Part shown: positions 31,690 to 41,849 of the stretch, one piece after another
How positions within the stretch are numbered: the stretch's first letter is position 1
Layout: each line of letters begins with the position of its first letter
NCBI GenBank assembly: GCA_949358305.1
Contig: OX442319.1
Coordinates: 11,160,001 to 11,224,000 of the forward strand
Direction: 5' to 3'
Length of the DNA: 64,000 nucleotides
DNA from: Strigamia acuminata
Taxonomy: Eukaryota > Arthropoda > Chilopoda > Geophilomorpha > Linotaeniidae
Made by a program: the position numbers and the translations under genes
Notes under the pieces: generated by a model
Seen by the model: only the letters and a program-made list of their open reading frames with translations
Database searches by the model: none
What the model was told of the DNA's origin: nothing

Positions 31690-32999
31690 TGAGAATGTTC
31701 TCTGCTAATGCAATTTCACACCTAAGTTGATGAAATAGTTTGCCAAGTTCCCTCATAGATAATTTTTGAAGAAAAGACATCATTATGCTACCAAACTGCA
31801 GTAAGTGTAAGGGGGAAACCTGTAGAACCTATAAGGCTACCACAACACACAGCAGATGCTCATATCTGCTTGCCGCTGTTGGTGTAGAATCTCCCAAAAA
31901 TCCTTAAATATTCTGTCGGTGGCAGGAAAAATGTGGTTGTGTAGGAATAATTTATTTGAATCAAATTTTTGTCTTATGATGGGGTATTAACTGATCCCAG
32001 GAGTTATTATGAAAAATCTTCAAAATGGTGTAGAAAACCCCTCTTGGTTTTGACTGATATTATGATTGGTCTTCAAACAGGACAGTTTCATGGAATCTTA
32101 AAGAACTGGTTCTAATAGGAGCGGCGACAGCAGGAGCAGCAGCAGGGTTTCGGCGACGACGAGGACTTTGACTTGGTGCTCGTATTCCTTTTTTTCGGCC
32201 ATTGGTTGCGCATAATTATCTTGTTGTTATGGTTGTGTATATTGTTTACTACCTGTAAGCAATAAAATCAGTTTTAATATAAGTTAAAAAAATTAACTAA
32301 ATTGGTTGAGTGAACAATATTTTTTGGTTCAAATAATTTTGCAGTTTTATTGGAAGAGACCGGATCCGGTTGGAACGACTCTGAATAATGTCGATGGGGA
32401 TGGGCCTTGCTCTAGCTACCAAAATTCGATGTACGGCCAAACGCGTGGGTAGGTACACATCATAAAAATATCTAAACATTCTTGGCTAAGATAAAAATAA
32501 TAATTCAAATGAAATAAAAATAAATTAAAAATAAAATAATAAACTTACTATTAGTAGACGACATAATATAACCACAAAAATTAGCAATAGAGCTATAAAC
32601 AGGAGTAGAATCCACATGATTGGTACGATGAAAAGTGATTTAAAAAAAGTTTTTTTTTTAATTATGGCGTTTTTTTTGGTCAAGTGACTAAATTAGAATA
32701 TTTAGATTTTGATTACCATTATCATTATTACTCAAAAATGTCAATTTAGCGTGTATTAAAAAATTTCGGTCCAAGCCACACACCGCACAACAACCCTAAG
32801 GTCATCCCGCTTTGCGGGTGGACTGACCGATTGAGGGAAGGAGGGAGCTGAGTGGAGTGGGAATTAGAGATAGCGTGAGCGACCACTGTAGAGATATGTG
32901 TGAGAGGAAGGTCCTAAGCCTGCAAGGGCAGTTGTGCTTGCTGCTGAGTCTGCTGTTCTCCCTATTCACCACTGACACTCACTTGTCAGTAGTATGGCG

Positions 33000-34161
33000 T
33001 GCGGCGATCCGGGTTTTTACTTATTAAATTATACAAATTTAACAGGCAATCGTCGGTGAGATGCCGTACAGGACTTCTACTCTGTGGCTAAATGGTTGTC
33101 TAGGGGAATGATTTTTACACGGAGAGTAAAAGGAAAAATTAGATTGTTTTAATCGTTCTAAATACACTCGATATATGCAAAGGGAAAATAATAATAATAA
33201 TGTAATGACTGGGTCGATCTGGCTTCTCTTTGTACTTGGACACTCACAGTTGTCCGTTGGCTCCAAAATGGCGTCGACGGCGTCGTGTGAGCGCGGGATT
33301 TTAGCGGAGTAAACTCGACGCTAAAATACTTTGCTAAAATGTACTAAAATCCTCGTGGAGCACGCTCGACACGAGAACACGTCGCGCACACAGCAGTTCG
33401 ATTATTACGGAGCAAGCTCGACGTAACAATCGGTCTTTACACAACTCGCTTTGTGGAGTTAAACTCAACACAAAGCCTTCAAACCAACAGAGTGAACTCG
33501 ATGTTAGTTTCACACAGTTTTCTTTGTGGAGCAAGCTCGACACAAAGAACTACAAATTGACAGAGCAAGCTCAATGTCAATTCACACACAGAAATGGCTT
33601 AAATTACGCGTAGTAATTCAAGCAGAAGGGCGCTATTCCGTACAGTTGGCACGGACCAGCAATGAATCTCAACCCTTCCAGATATCACAGATCACACTTA
33701 GCAGGGTTTGGCATAAGTTTGACACAGATGTGAATGGTTTGGAAGCAGAATCAAGAATGCGGGAAGAGTGGGCCAAAACCGTTTGGCTCACTTCTAAATC
33801 TGCTCAGAAAAGCTGCGCAGATGACGAGTTGCACAAAGATCACACACAGCCGCCTTCGGGTCGTGTGCAACAATTGAGCCGGGCACGCGCGAGGGGAAGG
33901 GATGCTCCGCCCAGGCACACGCCTAGCAGCATCATCAAAGCAATGCATGCTGCAGCGCGATTGGTTGACGCTGTTGCTGGGCCAAAACTTGCTGCAAAAC
34001 ACAATATTATTTGGGCAATATTGTGTCTTGTTTTATATTTTATTAATGTATGTTTTATTTCAATTTACATTGAAACAAAACATATAAGCTTGTTGAATAT
34101 ATTTATAAGACAATTTGGAAATATGGTGCGCACTCAAATAGGAATATTTGAGGTCACCACA
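33000..34161 (-). repeat. 3' LTR of gypsy element 2
   Basis: 1,162 bp. One difference from the 5' LTR was seen (caacccttcc here, caactcttcc at 45508-45517). Contains the seven-hairpin array at 33298-33582. Confidence 0.95.
33298..33582. repeat. Array of seven hairpins with one shared core and differing stems (element 2 LTR)
   Basis: Seven units spaced about 25-70 nt apart share a 12-13-nt core of the form GAG-Y-R-A-R-CTC-R-A. Each core is flanked by its own self-complementary arms: 33298-33327 (attttagcg/cgctaaaat), 33352-33375 (ctcgtg/cacgag), 33401-33430 (attattacg/cgtaacaat, one mismatch), 33448-33476 (gctttgtg/cacaaagc), 33481-33510 (aaaccaaca/tgttagttt, one mismatch), 33520-33549 (ttctttgtg/cacaaagaa) and 33555-33582 (aattgaca/tgtcaatt). 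Copies lie in the other LTRs at 45135-45419 and 63107-63391. Confidence 0.9.
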
Positions 34162-34175
34162 CTTCCCCCCCTTTT
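34162..34175 (-). promoter_or_regulatory. Polypurine tract of gypsy element 2
   Basis: A 14-base uninterrupted purine run (aaaaggggggg then aag in element orientation) directly before the 3' LTR. Also at 63971-63984 in copy C. Confidence 0.85.
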
Positions 34176-34335
34176 AAGAAAGAATCTTATTCTTTTCCAA
34201 AAAGAGACAAGTAAGGATATGAATAAATACACAAGGTTTCAAAGTAAAATGGAACAGGATATATATTTATTCATTTTTATTACAATATAAAAAATAAAAA
34301 AGTAATTATTTTTAATGGACGGGTATGTTCCCTAA

Positions 34336-37172
34336 TTATTTAGGCAACATGTCCGTCGAATGATCGTTTGGATCTTTGTGCTCGGTGACGGTGCACAAAG
34401 GTCGGCCGGCGTTTGGTCCTGACCGGAAGCCAGGGTTGATGTGGAGCCACACTTGCTTGATGCGGTCCACACCATCCCTTCGTCCAAAACCCATCTCGAA
34501 ATACTCCTGCGGGTCTTGAGGCGTAATTCGAGCGAACACCAGGCGTTGATGCAGGATCCACGGCTGCTGTTCCTTGATGTGGTTTTCCAGCCACGCGAGG
34601 ACTCGGTTGCATAAATCCTCGCTGTTCTGGAGAATTGTTTTCGTTGCGCTCGTTATGTAGCAAAAAGCGTATAAAGAGCGCAAACGTTGATAGGCGGTGA
34701 GGTGGGTGGCTATACTCGATCCCCTATCTCTCGGTGGCGAATCCTTTGGAGGAGGCGGCGGTGGTGGCGACTTCTTGCAGATCGAGAGGGATCTGGATCT
34801 GCGCAAAGCCGGGGTGCGCGTCTTTGGTCTGGCACCGCAGGCCACAGGCACGACGAACTCGCGATCGTCGCTGTCGAGCCACTCCATTGGAGACGAGATG
34901 TTGCAACTCGGCGCCTCGGTTGCACGGGAAACACTCGACGTTGCCGTGATGGCAGCGTGGAGTGGAGCTGCGGATGACGGTGGTGCGCCAGCGGGACGGG
35001 CGGTAGCTCGTTCCGTTGCGCGTCGCCGTTTCAGCGTAGCCCATTCCTGCCGTAGTCGAATGGCGGATCCAGCCGGAGTTTCGCCAGTCGCCTCGGCTTG
35101 TTGCGTCAATTCGGCGAGCATCGTTGGAGGGTCGGGGCGAACTGACTCCCAATCGTCCAGCAAGGCTCGTGGAAGCCCTAACGGCACGGTCCACAATCGA
35201 GTGGCGGCCGCCAGAGCAATCTGTGGGTCGGGAAAGACTCCTTGGAACAGGATTCGAAGAAGTCCCTCCGACAACTTCCTGTTCATCCTCTGCAGCGTCC
35301 GTTGCAGTTGCTTGTCGGACTTGCACGACGCAAGTTCTCGCGCAAGCCATTGCCACTCTTTCTCACCTTCGCGTATCTGAGCGAGTTGGTATTCGTCCAG
35401 ATGCGCGAGGTACATTGCTTGTGCTGTCTCGGGAAACGATGAGAATCGCCTCCAGAGATCAGCGCACTCCTGTGCGGGAAATGGTTCTTGAGAGACGTAT
35501 CCCTCAAAACGAATGACCGATGTCACTTGTGGCACGGGCACCGATAGGTCTGGTCGCATGTCGCTGGTGACTGGACGGCAAGCGAACGGCAAGGAGGTGT
35601 TGACGTCTCCATGACCGGCTTGCAATGCGGCGATGCGTCGATCTTCTTTTGCTATCTCGTCCGACCAGTCAATCCGGCCGGAGGAGGGAGCGCTAAGCTG
35701 TGAAGCGCTGGATTTTTCTTCACGCGACGAGAGTGAACTCCTCGTGGAAGATTGGCGCGATTGCACTCGAGGTCGGCTTCGGGATGTGGGTCTCGACACG
35801 GACTTCGAATGTCTTTTTGGCGGCGTCAACTCGCGTCGGTGATGTGAGCGATGACGAGTCTTTTCAAGTTGAGGTAATCCCCCAATGGCGCCTTCCCCCG
35901 ACGACTGAGTTGGGGAGGAGCGACGACCACTGTAGGGCGACCTCGATGATCGTGACCTCGACGTGGAGCGCGGTGGCACCACGTGGATGGTGGAAGCGAC
36001 CTGTATCCGGGGCTCGGGCTCTAGATACGGGTTCGGCACGAAATCTGCATGGAAACATCCGCCCATGGCTAGTTGATGCATTTCCGACTGGCATGTCGGC
36101 ACCCAACGTTTCTTTCCGTCCGTTGTTACACGGAAAGATTCGTTGTAGAGGCGTACAACCTCGGCTTTGGTTTGGTCCAAGCGTTGGAAAATGTCCTCCA
36201 AAATCTGTCGACGCTCCCACGCAGGAGCGTTGAAATAGCGGCGATGGTCTCGCGTTTCTTGAGCGATCACTGTGAAGGCGAAGTCAAGCAACACGTTTCG
36301 CAGTGGTCCGAAGGTATCGCGTTTCATTGCCCACTCGAGGGCGTCGCGATGACCGAATCCATCGATTAAATAGGCGATCCGAAACTTCGTTCCCCATCGC
36401 TTGTTTAAGGCCTTGGAGAACTTGTGTCGGGCCGCCCAAAACGTCAGTCGTCCCTTCGACTTTATGATCTCTGGCGGCAATGCGTGTCGCCAGACACCAG
36501 GAGCGGTTGGAACGTCGGGATGCAATTCGAGATGTGTTTCCCGAAGCTGGATGATCTGGAAAATATTCGAAGAAATAATTAAAATCCATTTTTTCGTGTA
36601 AAATAATTATTTCCGAATTTTCAGTGAATAAAATCACGGGTGAGATTTCATTCGACAGTTTAGATTCATTAAATCTTTCAAAATATTTGAAAAATCGTAA
36701 AAAAACGTTGTTTCCGACGGCTATGTTTCAGTGTTTGGAGCGTTACCGTAGCAACGCCTCAAAAACGAGACACAGCGCCATCTGATGATAATAATGGCGG
36801 CGTCTTCTTGCGAAGGCGTTACCAACGAACTTTTCGCTTTTTCGGAGTGAAAATGCACTTTTAATTACTTTTCATGACTGAAAGGTAATTTTATTTTAAT
36901 TTATTTACCCGGTCGTGTCTCTGTGCACGAGTTTCGCCGTTTGGATCGGCGAATAGGCCTCCTCGAAGTTGTGGTCGGGGCGGCGTGACTGGCAAACGGG
37001 CAGCAGCGTCGGCCAGAGCGGCTTGAGCTTCGGCGGACGCTTCGGCGGACTCTTCGGTGACATCCACGGATGTGTTCGAAGTATTTGCGGAACCAAGCAG
37101 CGTCGAATTTGTTTCTAATTCGAGGCTGTTGGCGCCGGCTTCGCTTCCTTCCTTCGGTTCCTCTCCTTCCAT
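34336..37172 (-). CDS. Gypsy element 2 ORF3, two exons with a 353-bp intron
   Basis: Exon 1 37172-36909 (ATG, 88 codons, acidic, Ala/Glu-rich) and exon 2 36555-34336 (739 codons and stop) are joined by donor CGG|GTAAAT and acceptor TTTTCCAG|ATC in phase 0. Exon 2 has no in-frame ATG near its start and meets a stop just upstream, so it needs splicing or an internal start. The joined length, about 827 residues, matches the 818 of element 1 ORF3. Sequence around the junction aligns with a continuous part of element 1 ORF3. The middle is Ser/Arg-rich (SRSRSSRS) and a Pro run (PPPPPP) comes later. No signal peptide or membrane segment. Function unknown. Confidence 0.82.
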
Positions 37173-37380
37173 TTGAACGACTAATCCAAATGGAAAGAAA
37201 AACGAAAATTAATTTATTAGTTTTTCTTTGGAAAATTCCAAAGAAAAAACTACTTACAATTGAAGATTCGGGAGAATTTATCCAGTTGTTTCGCTTTTGG
37301 TTTTTCAGAGATGAGCACTTAGCACACGTGTGAGATCGAAGTGAACTCAGACGCGAAGTGATCAGTTCAAATACCGGAAG

Positions 37381-40300
37381 TTACGTTTGGGTAACGTCGC
37401 TGTTAGTGACGTCATCCAATCTTACTGTTTGATTGGTTTGAGTATGGCTTGAGGAATTGCTCCTTACGTCATACGGCTGATCCCTGGATCTCGAGGTTAG
37501 CGAGGGGAGAAGACACATGTTGTTTTTTCCTCTCGGTTTACGAGTCCGAAGATTATATCTCTTTGTCGGCGAGGGATTTATTGTATTTAAATCGCCGTCT
37601 TCATTGTCATCGGAGACTGAGTCAGATGAGTCTTTTATTTCAGATGTTTTTTGTTTCTTTTCTAAAAACACCTTTTTTTTTAATTTTTTAGCAATTTCAA
37701 GTTTTTTGAAACTGTCACGAAGCTCAACGTCGTTATTCACGAGGTCTGACTCCATTTGTGGTTTGGATGAATTATCGACAGGTATTTTCTTTAATTCATC
37801 GTCATCTAACGTATTAATTATATTTTCAGTCTTTTGACCGACTTGTTCGCCTTCTAACCATACTTCCTGATCGAAACTCGGGAAATACGGAGTTAATTCA
37901 GACGAATGGACAGCTGGAAATATTTCGTTATTTTCTAGCTTTCTCAATTCTACGGATCCTCCCTGTAATACTTTGGTTATTACATATGGTCCTGTTCTTT
38001 TATCAGCGATGCCAGCTGCAATGCCGCGGGCAGCGCTCGACAAAACATGAGAATCTCTCCAAACTAAATCGTTTAATTTAAAATTGGAGAACTTCTCACC
38101 TTCTTTTTTAAGATTAACTCGTCTACGCAAATCTAACACGTGTGACATCATGTGCTGATATGTTTCGGCGATAACGGCTTCTAATTTTTGCACGTATAAA
38201 TGTGGGTTTTTTGGATCTACGACCAAAATTCCTTCAGGTATTCTTGGATCCCAAGGTACTCTGAGTTCGCGAAAAAAGTTAAGAAATGCGGGAGAGAAGT
38301 CTCTTCCTCTCGTCACCGTAGTTCTCAAACTAAATGCAAATTCACGCAAATATTCGTCCCATTTGGAATGAACAGATGAATAAATTGCAACCAAATATTT
38401 GATGTCACGGTTAACCCTTTCAACCGGGTTAGCTTGTGGGTGATACGTTGAAGTTGGTGTTGGAACCATCTTGAACTTTTCACAAAATTTTTTAAAGACC
38501 TGGGCACGAAATTGCGGGCCGTTGTCAGAAATAATTTTACGAGGGAATCCCATGCTCATGGAAAGGTGATAAATGCAATTTGCTACTTTTCCAGCAGTGG
38601 GGTTACACATTGGATATAATTCTGGCCAATGAGTTGCCACGTCAAGTATGACTAAAATATGTGTGTTGTTTTTGCGCGTCCGAGGTTTCGGGCCGGTCAA
38701 ATCAACACTTAGACAGTCAAATGGGCTGTAAGGACCCATTTGCGCTGCTTCAATTTGTCCTTTTGTTCGAGGTTTGCAAGCTTGACAACGCTCGCAATGT
38801 CGAATGAATCTCGTAATGTCCGATTTCATGCCTTTCCAGGTATAAATTCGGCGTGCTCGATAAAGAGTCCTTGCAATTCCTGGGTGGCCAGAAAGTGGGT
38901 GGCCATGCATTAGCCAAATAATTTTATACTTCAATGTCTGAGGTACAAAAACTTTGAGTGCTCTCCCATCCTCCCCCAATTCATCAGACATTGTGGGATG
39001 AAATTGCATTAATAAGTCATCTTCGATTAAGAAGGTGGTTGCGTGTTTTCTATATTGTTTCCTCTGGAGTCGCGTTGTGACGTCGGGCGGAAATTGATTA
39101 CAATTTAAAAAATTACGCATCAATTGGCAAACTTTATCTTCTTTTTGGGCCTTGATTATGTCTTCCCTTGTGGGGGGTTCACAATCAAGACGCTCTACAA
39201 TTTTGGCGACAAATGCTTTTATTAAAACATTTGACGAAGGAACTTGGAATTTCCTTGAAATTTGCGCTCTTATGACGTCATCTGATTCCTCAGAGGGGTC
39301 ATAGATTTTAGTCCAATAGTTGACGAATTCATGATCTTCCTTTTCCTCCAGTGTGGAGACAGGAAGTTCATGAAATTTTCCCATTTTCCAATTTCGTTGA
39401 GGTGATGGACAGTAAGATAATAATTCATCATTATCTCCATCATCTTCAGGATTTTCCGGTTTATCAATCGGTGATCTCGATAAAGCATCCGCTAAAACAT
39501 TTAGTGGACCTTTAATGTATTGTATTTCGAAAGAATAGCGCATCAGCTCCATTTGCCAACGTGCCAACCTTCCGGCAGGTTCGTCTAACTGCATCAACCA
39601 TTTTAGTGCTTGATGGTCAGTCCTAACTATGAATGTAGTAAATTCCAAATAATGTCGAAATTTACGTAATGCCCAGATTACCGCTAGGCACTCCAATTCT
39701 GTGGCGCTGTAATTTATCTCAGCAGGTTGCAAACTTCTGCTGGCATAAACACAAGGCACTTCGATATTTTGATCATCGATTTCCCTCATTTGCATAAGCG
39801 CGGCGCCTAATCCTTTTCGACTAGCGTCAGTATGCACAATGAATGGTTCTGTCAAATCGGGCATGGCCATTGTTTCTGCATTCGTTAAAGCATCTTTTAT
39901 TTGATCAAAAGCTTCTTGATGAATTTCTGACCAAATAAATTCCACATCCTTTTTGAGTAAAGGACGTAGAGGTTCTGTCATTACTGCAAGATTTTTAAGT
40001 AATCGGTGAAAAAAGTTCACCATTCCCAAAAATCTTTGCAACTCTTTCAAATTTGAAGGAGCTGGCATTTCTTTAATGGCGGCGACTTTTTTAGGGTCGA
40101 CACTAACTCCTTGAACACTTAACTTGTAACCAAGAAAAGTTAATTCTTTTCTGCCAAATTTCGATTTTTCTGGATGAACATGAAGATTTGCATTTTCAAG
40201 TTTACTCAGAATTTCTTCCAGATGAATCATGTGTTCTTCAAAATTTTTAGATATAATAATTATATCATCGAGGTATGCCCATGCGAATTTTCGATAGGCG

Positions 40301-41829
40301 TCCCCCAAAATTTTTTCTATCAACTTTTGGAAAGTTGACGGCGCATTTACGAGGCCAAAGGGCATGACTCGAAATTGTAGTCGACCCAAAGGGCTCCAAA
40401 ACGCAGTTTTCGCACGGTCGTTCGGATGAACCTCTATCTGCCAATAGCCTTTTGACAAATCTATTGTTGTGACCCATTCAAACCTTCCGAGTTCTCGCAA
40501 GATTTCCTCAATGCTCGGCATTTGAGGAGGGTCGTATAATGTATGTGCATTGAGTGGTCTAAAATCAATGCAGAGTCTCGGATCACAATCCGGACGCATC
40601 ACTAGAACTATTCGCATTCCATAGTCTCCAGTGGCTTGTTCAACGTATCCATTATCCAGCATATCTTGACAAATCTGACGGATAATTTCACGTTTCTGTG
40701 GATTTACGCTTTTAAACGGAACTCTAATAGGAATTTTAGTGTCCAGTTTAATTTCATGCCTAACGAGGTGTGTTCTTCCTGGTCGGCGTGATAAAATCTT
40801 TTCATGTTTCTTTAATACCTTTTCAAGCATTAAATTATTTTCCATTGACAAATTAGCGTCGCTAACAAGTCTTTGTACTATATTTTCTTCATTTGCAACT
40901 TTAGCTTGACACGCAGTGGCAGAGCCAGCTTTCATGTGATTTGCTTTAATAAAGTCGCGTCTCATGATTTCTTCGGGTGGATCAAGGAACTCTTGATAAC
41001 GATCAAGAATCGCTTGAGGAACAAAAGGTAAATCTTCTTTCAAAGACTTGACAAAATTCCAAGACATTGTCTTAGGATTTGGTTGTATGTTGAGTCGATT
41101 CATGAAATCACATCCTAATAGAACAATAGGATATTTATTTCTTAAAATTATAAATGGATGACTTAACATCCCGTGAGTCCACGCAAAAGAAAGTAGGAGA
41201 GTTCCTTCAGGGACTACATCTTCTGAAGCAGTCGTAACTCTCACATCCGGTCCAATTGGTCGAATTTCATCTTCCAGTTTCAGCGAAATTACTACGGAGT
41301 AGGCCATGAAGCTTCGATTAGCTCCAGAGTCTAACATCCCTGTTATCATACCGTTTGCCGTCTGCAATCGAATCGTCGGCAAATCATTGCTGTTTGGTAT
41401 GTCCGCGTACTTGCATTTAAAACGTCGCGGTGGCTTAATTTCTATCGGCGGATCCAATGGTAATTCGTCCAATAAATCATTAGTGACTAGCGTTGTAGCC
41501 ATTAATTTTTCAATACATTCATCAAGACCAGGTAAATCAATTTTATCTGACCTTTCAATGATTTCAGGTGTTGGCCTAGTTTTTTCATCTAGTAAAGTAA
41601 CAGCATCTTTTATTTTAGATTCCCAATCAACTTTTATTTGTTGAACTTTTTCTTTAAAAAATTCCTCAGTGATGTTTTCATTTTGCAGCACAAGCCTTAA
41701 ACTGGAAACATCAATTTTTGGAAATACTAAATTATTTTCTAATTCTAATTTAATCTGATTATTTAAAAAATCATCTAAAATTTGAGATGGTGTTAGTTCA
41801 TCTTCCGAGGCGGTAGGCGTCGCATCCAC
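37381..41829 (-). CDS. pol: Gypsy element 2 Pol: protease, reverse transcriptase, RNase H, integrase
   Basis: 1,482 codons from the first start-like codon (GTG); the frame is open upstream through the gag stop and is reached by -1 frameshifting. Protease LDSGA (about residue 167), reverse transcriptase with FRPLN and YLDD, RNase H with TDAS, ELECLAV and TDHQAL, integrase HHCC (HPLSGHPG, CERCQAC) and DDE (SVDLTGP, ISDNGPQF, NPVERVNRD), then a GPY/F module (TGPYVI). The C-terminus has YNLRTRKPRG and extends about 40 residues beyond that of element 1. All catalytic motifs are intact. Confidence 0.96.
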   Translation of the reverse strand: MDATPTASEDELTPSQILDDFLNNQIKLELENNLVFPKIDVSSLRLVLQNENITEEFFKEKVQQIKVDWESKIKDAVTLLDEKTRPTPEIIERSDKIDLPGLDECIEKLMATTLVTNDLLDELPLDPPIEIKPPRRFKCKYADIPNSNDLPTIRLQTANGMITGMLDSGANRSFMAYSVVISLKLEDEIRPIGPDVRVTTASEDVVPEGTLLLSFAWTHGMLSHPFIILRNKYPIVLLGCDFMNRLNIQPNPKTMSWNFVKSLKEDLPFVPQAILDRYQEFLDPPEEIMRRDFIKANHMKAGSATACQAKVANEENIVQRLVSDANLSMENNLMLEKVLKKHEKILSRRPGRTHLVRHEIKLDTKIPIRVPFKSVNPQKREIIRQICQDMLDNGYVEQATGDYGMRIVLVMRPDCDPRLCIDFRPLNAHTLYDPPQMPSIEEILRELGRFEWVTTIDLSKGYWQIEVHPNDRAKTAFWSPLGRLQFRVMPFGLVNAPSTFQKLIEKILGDAYRKFAWAYLDDIIIISKNFEEHMIHLEEILSKLENANLHVHPEKSKFGRKELTFLGYKLSVQGVSVDPKKVAAIKEMPAPSNLKELQRFLGMVNFFHRLLKNLAVMTEPLRPLLKKDVEFIWSEIHQEAFDQIKDALTNAETMAMPDLTEPFIVHTDASRKGLGAALMQMREIDDQNIEVPCVYASRSLQPAEINYSATELECLAVIWALRKFRHYLEFTTFIVRTDHQALKWLMQLDEPAGRLARWQMELMRYSFEIQYIKGPLNVLADALSRSPIDKPENPEDDGDNDELLSYCPSPQRNWKMGKFHELPVSTLEEKEDHEFVNYWTKIYDPSEESDDVIRAQISRKFQVPSSNVLIKAFVAKIVERLDCEPPTREDIIKAQKEDKVCQLMRNFLNCNQFPPDVTTRLQRKQYRKHATTFLIEDDLLMQFHPTMSDELGEDGRALKVFVPQTLKYKIIWLMHGHPLSGHPGIARTLYRARRIYTWKGMKSDITRFIRHCERCQACKPRTKGQIEAAQMGPYSPFDCLSVDLTGPKPRTRKNNTHILVILDVATHWPELYPMCNPTAGKVANCIYHLSMSMGFPRKIISDNGPQFRAQVFKKFCEKFKMVPTPTSTYHPQANPVERVNRDIKYLVAIYSSVHSKWDEYLREFAFSLRTTVTRGRDFSPAFLNFFRELRVPWDPRIPEGILVVDPKNPHLYVQKLEAVIAETYQHMMSHVLDLRRRVNLKKEGEKFSNFKLNDLVWRDSHVLSSAARGIAAGIADKRTGPYVITKVLQGGSVELRKLENNEIFPAVHSSELTPYFPSFDQEVWLEGEQVGQKTENIINTLDDDELKKIPVDNSSKPQMESDLVNNDVELRDSFKKLEIAKKLKKKVFLEKKQKTSEIKDSSDSVSDDNEDGDLNTINPSPTKRYNLRTRKPRGKNNMCLLPSLTSRSRDQPYDVRSNSSSHTQTNQTVRLDDVTNSDVTQT

Positions 41830-41849
41830 TAGACCGTCGGGATGCGCGC

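Noticed and set aside
33298-33582. CRISPR-like array
   Set aside because: The conserved part is only 12-13 nt, unit spacing is irregular, the flanks of each core are self-complementary, and the context is a eukaryotic LTR.
33526-34290. 254-codon + strand ORF over the element 2 LTR (also in the 5' LTR)
   Set aside because: It lies antisense to the element, runs through the hairpin array and the LTR end, and has no recognisable domain. Low stop density in the hairpin region explains it.
34697-35380. 227-codon + strand ORF opposite element 2 ORF3
   Set aside because: It is a frame shadow of the GC-rich ORF3 coding strand with no start context or domain.
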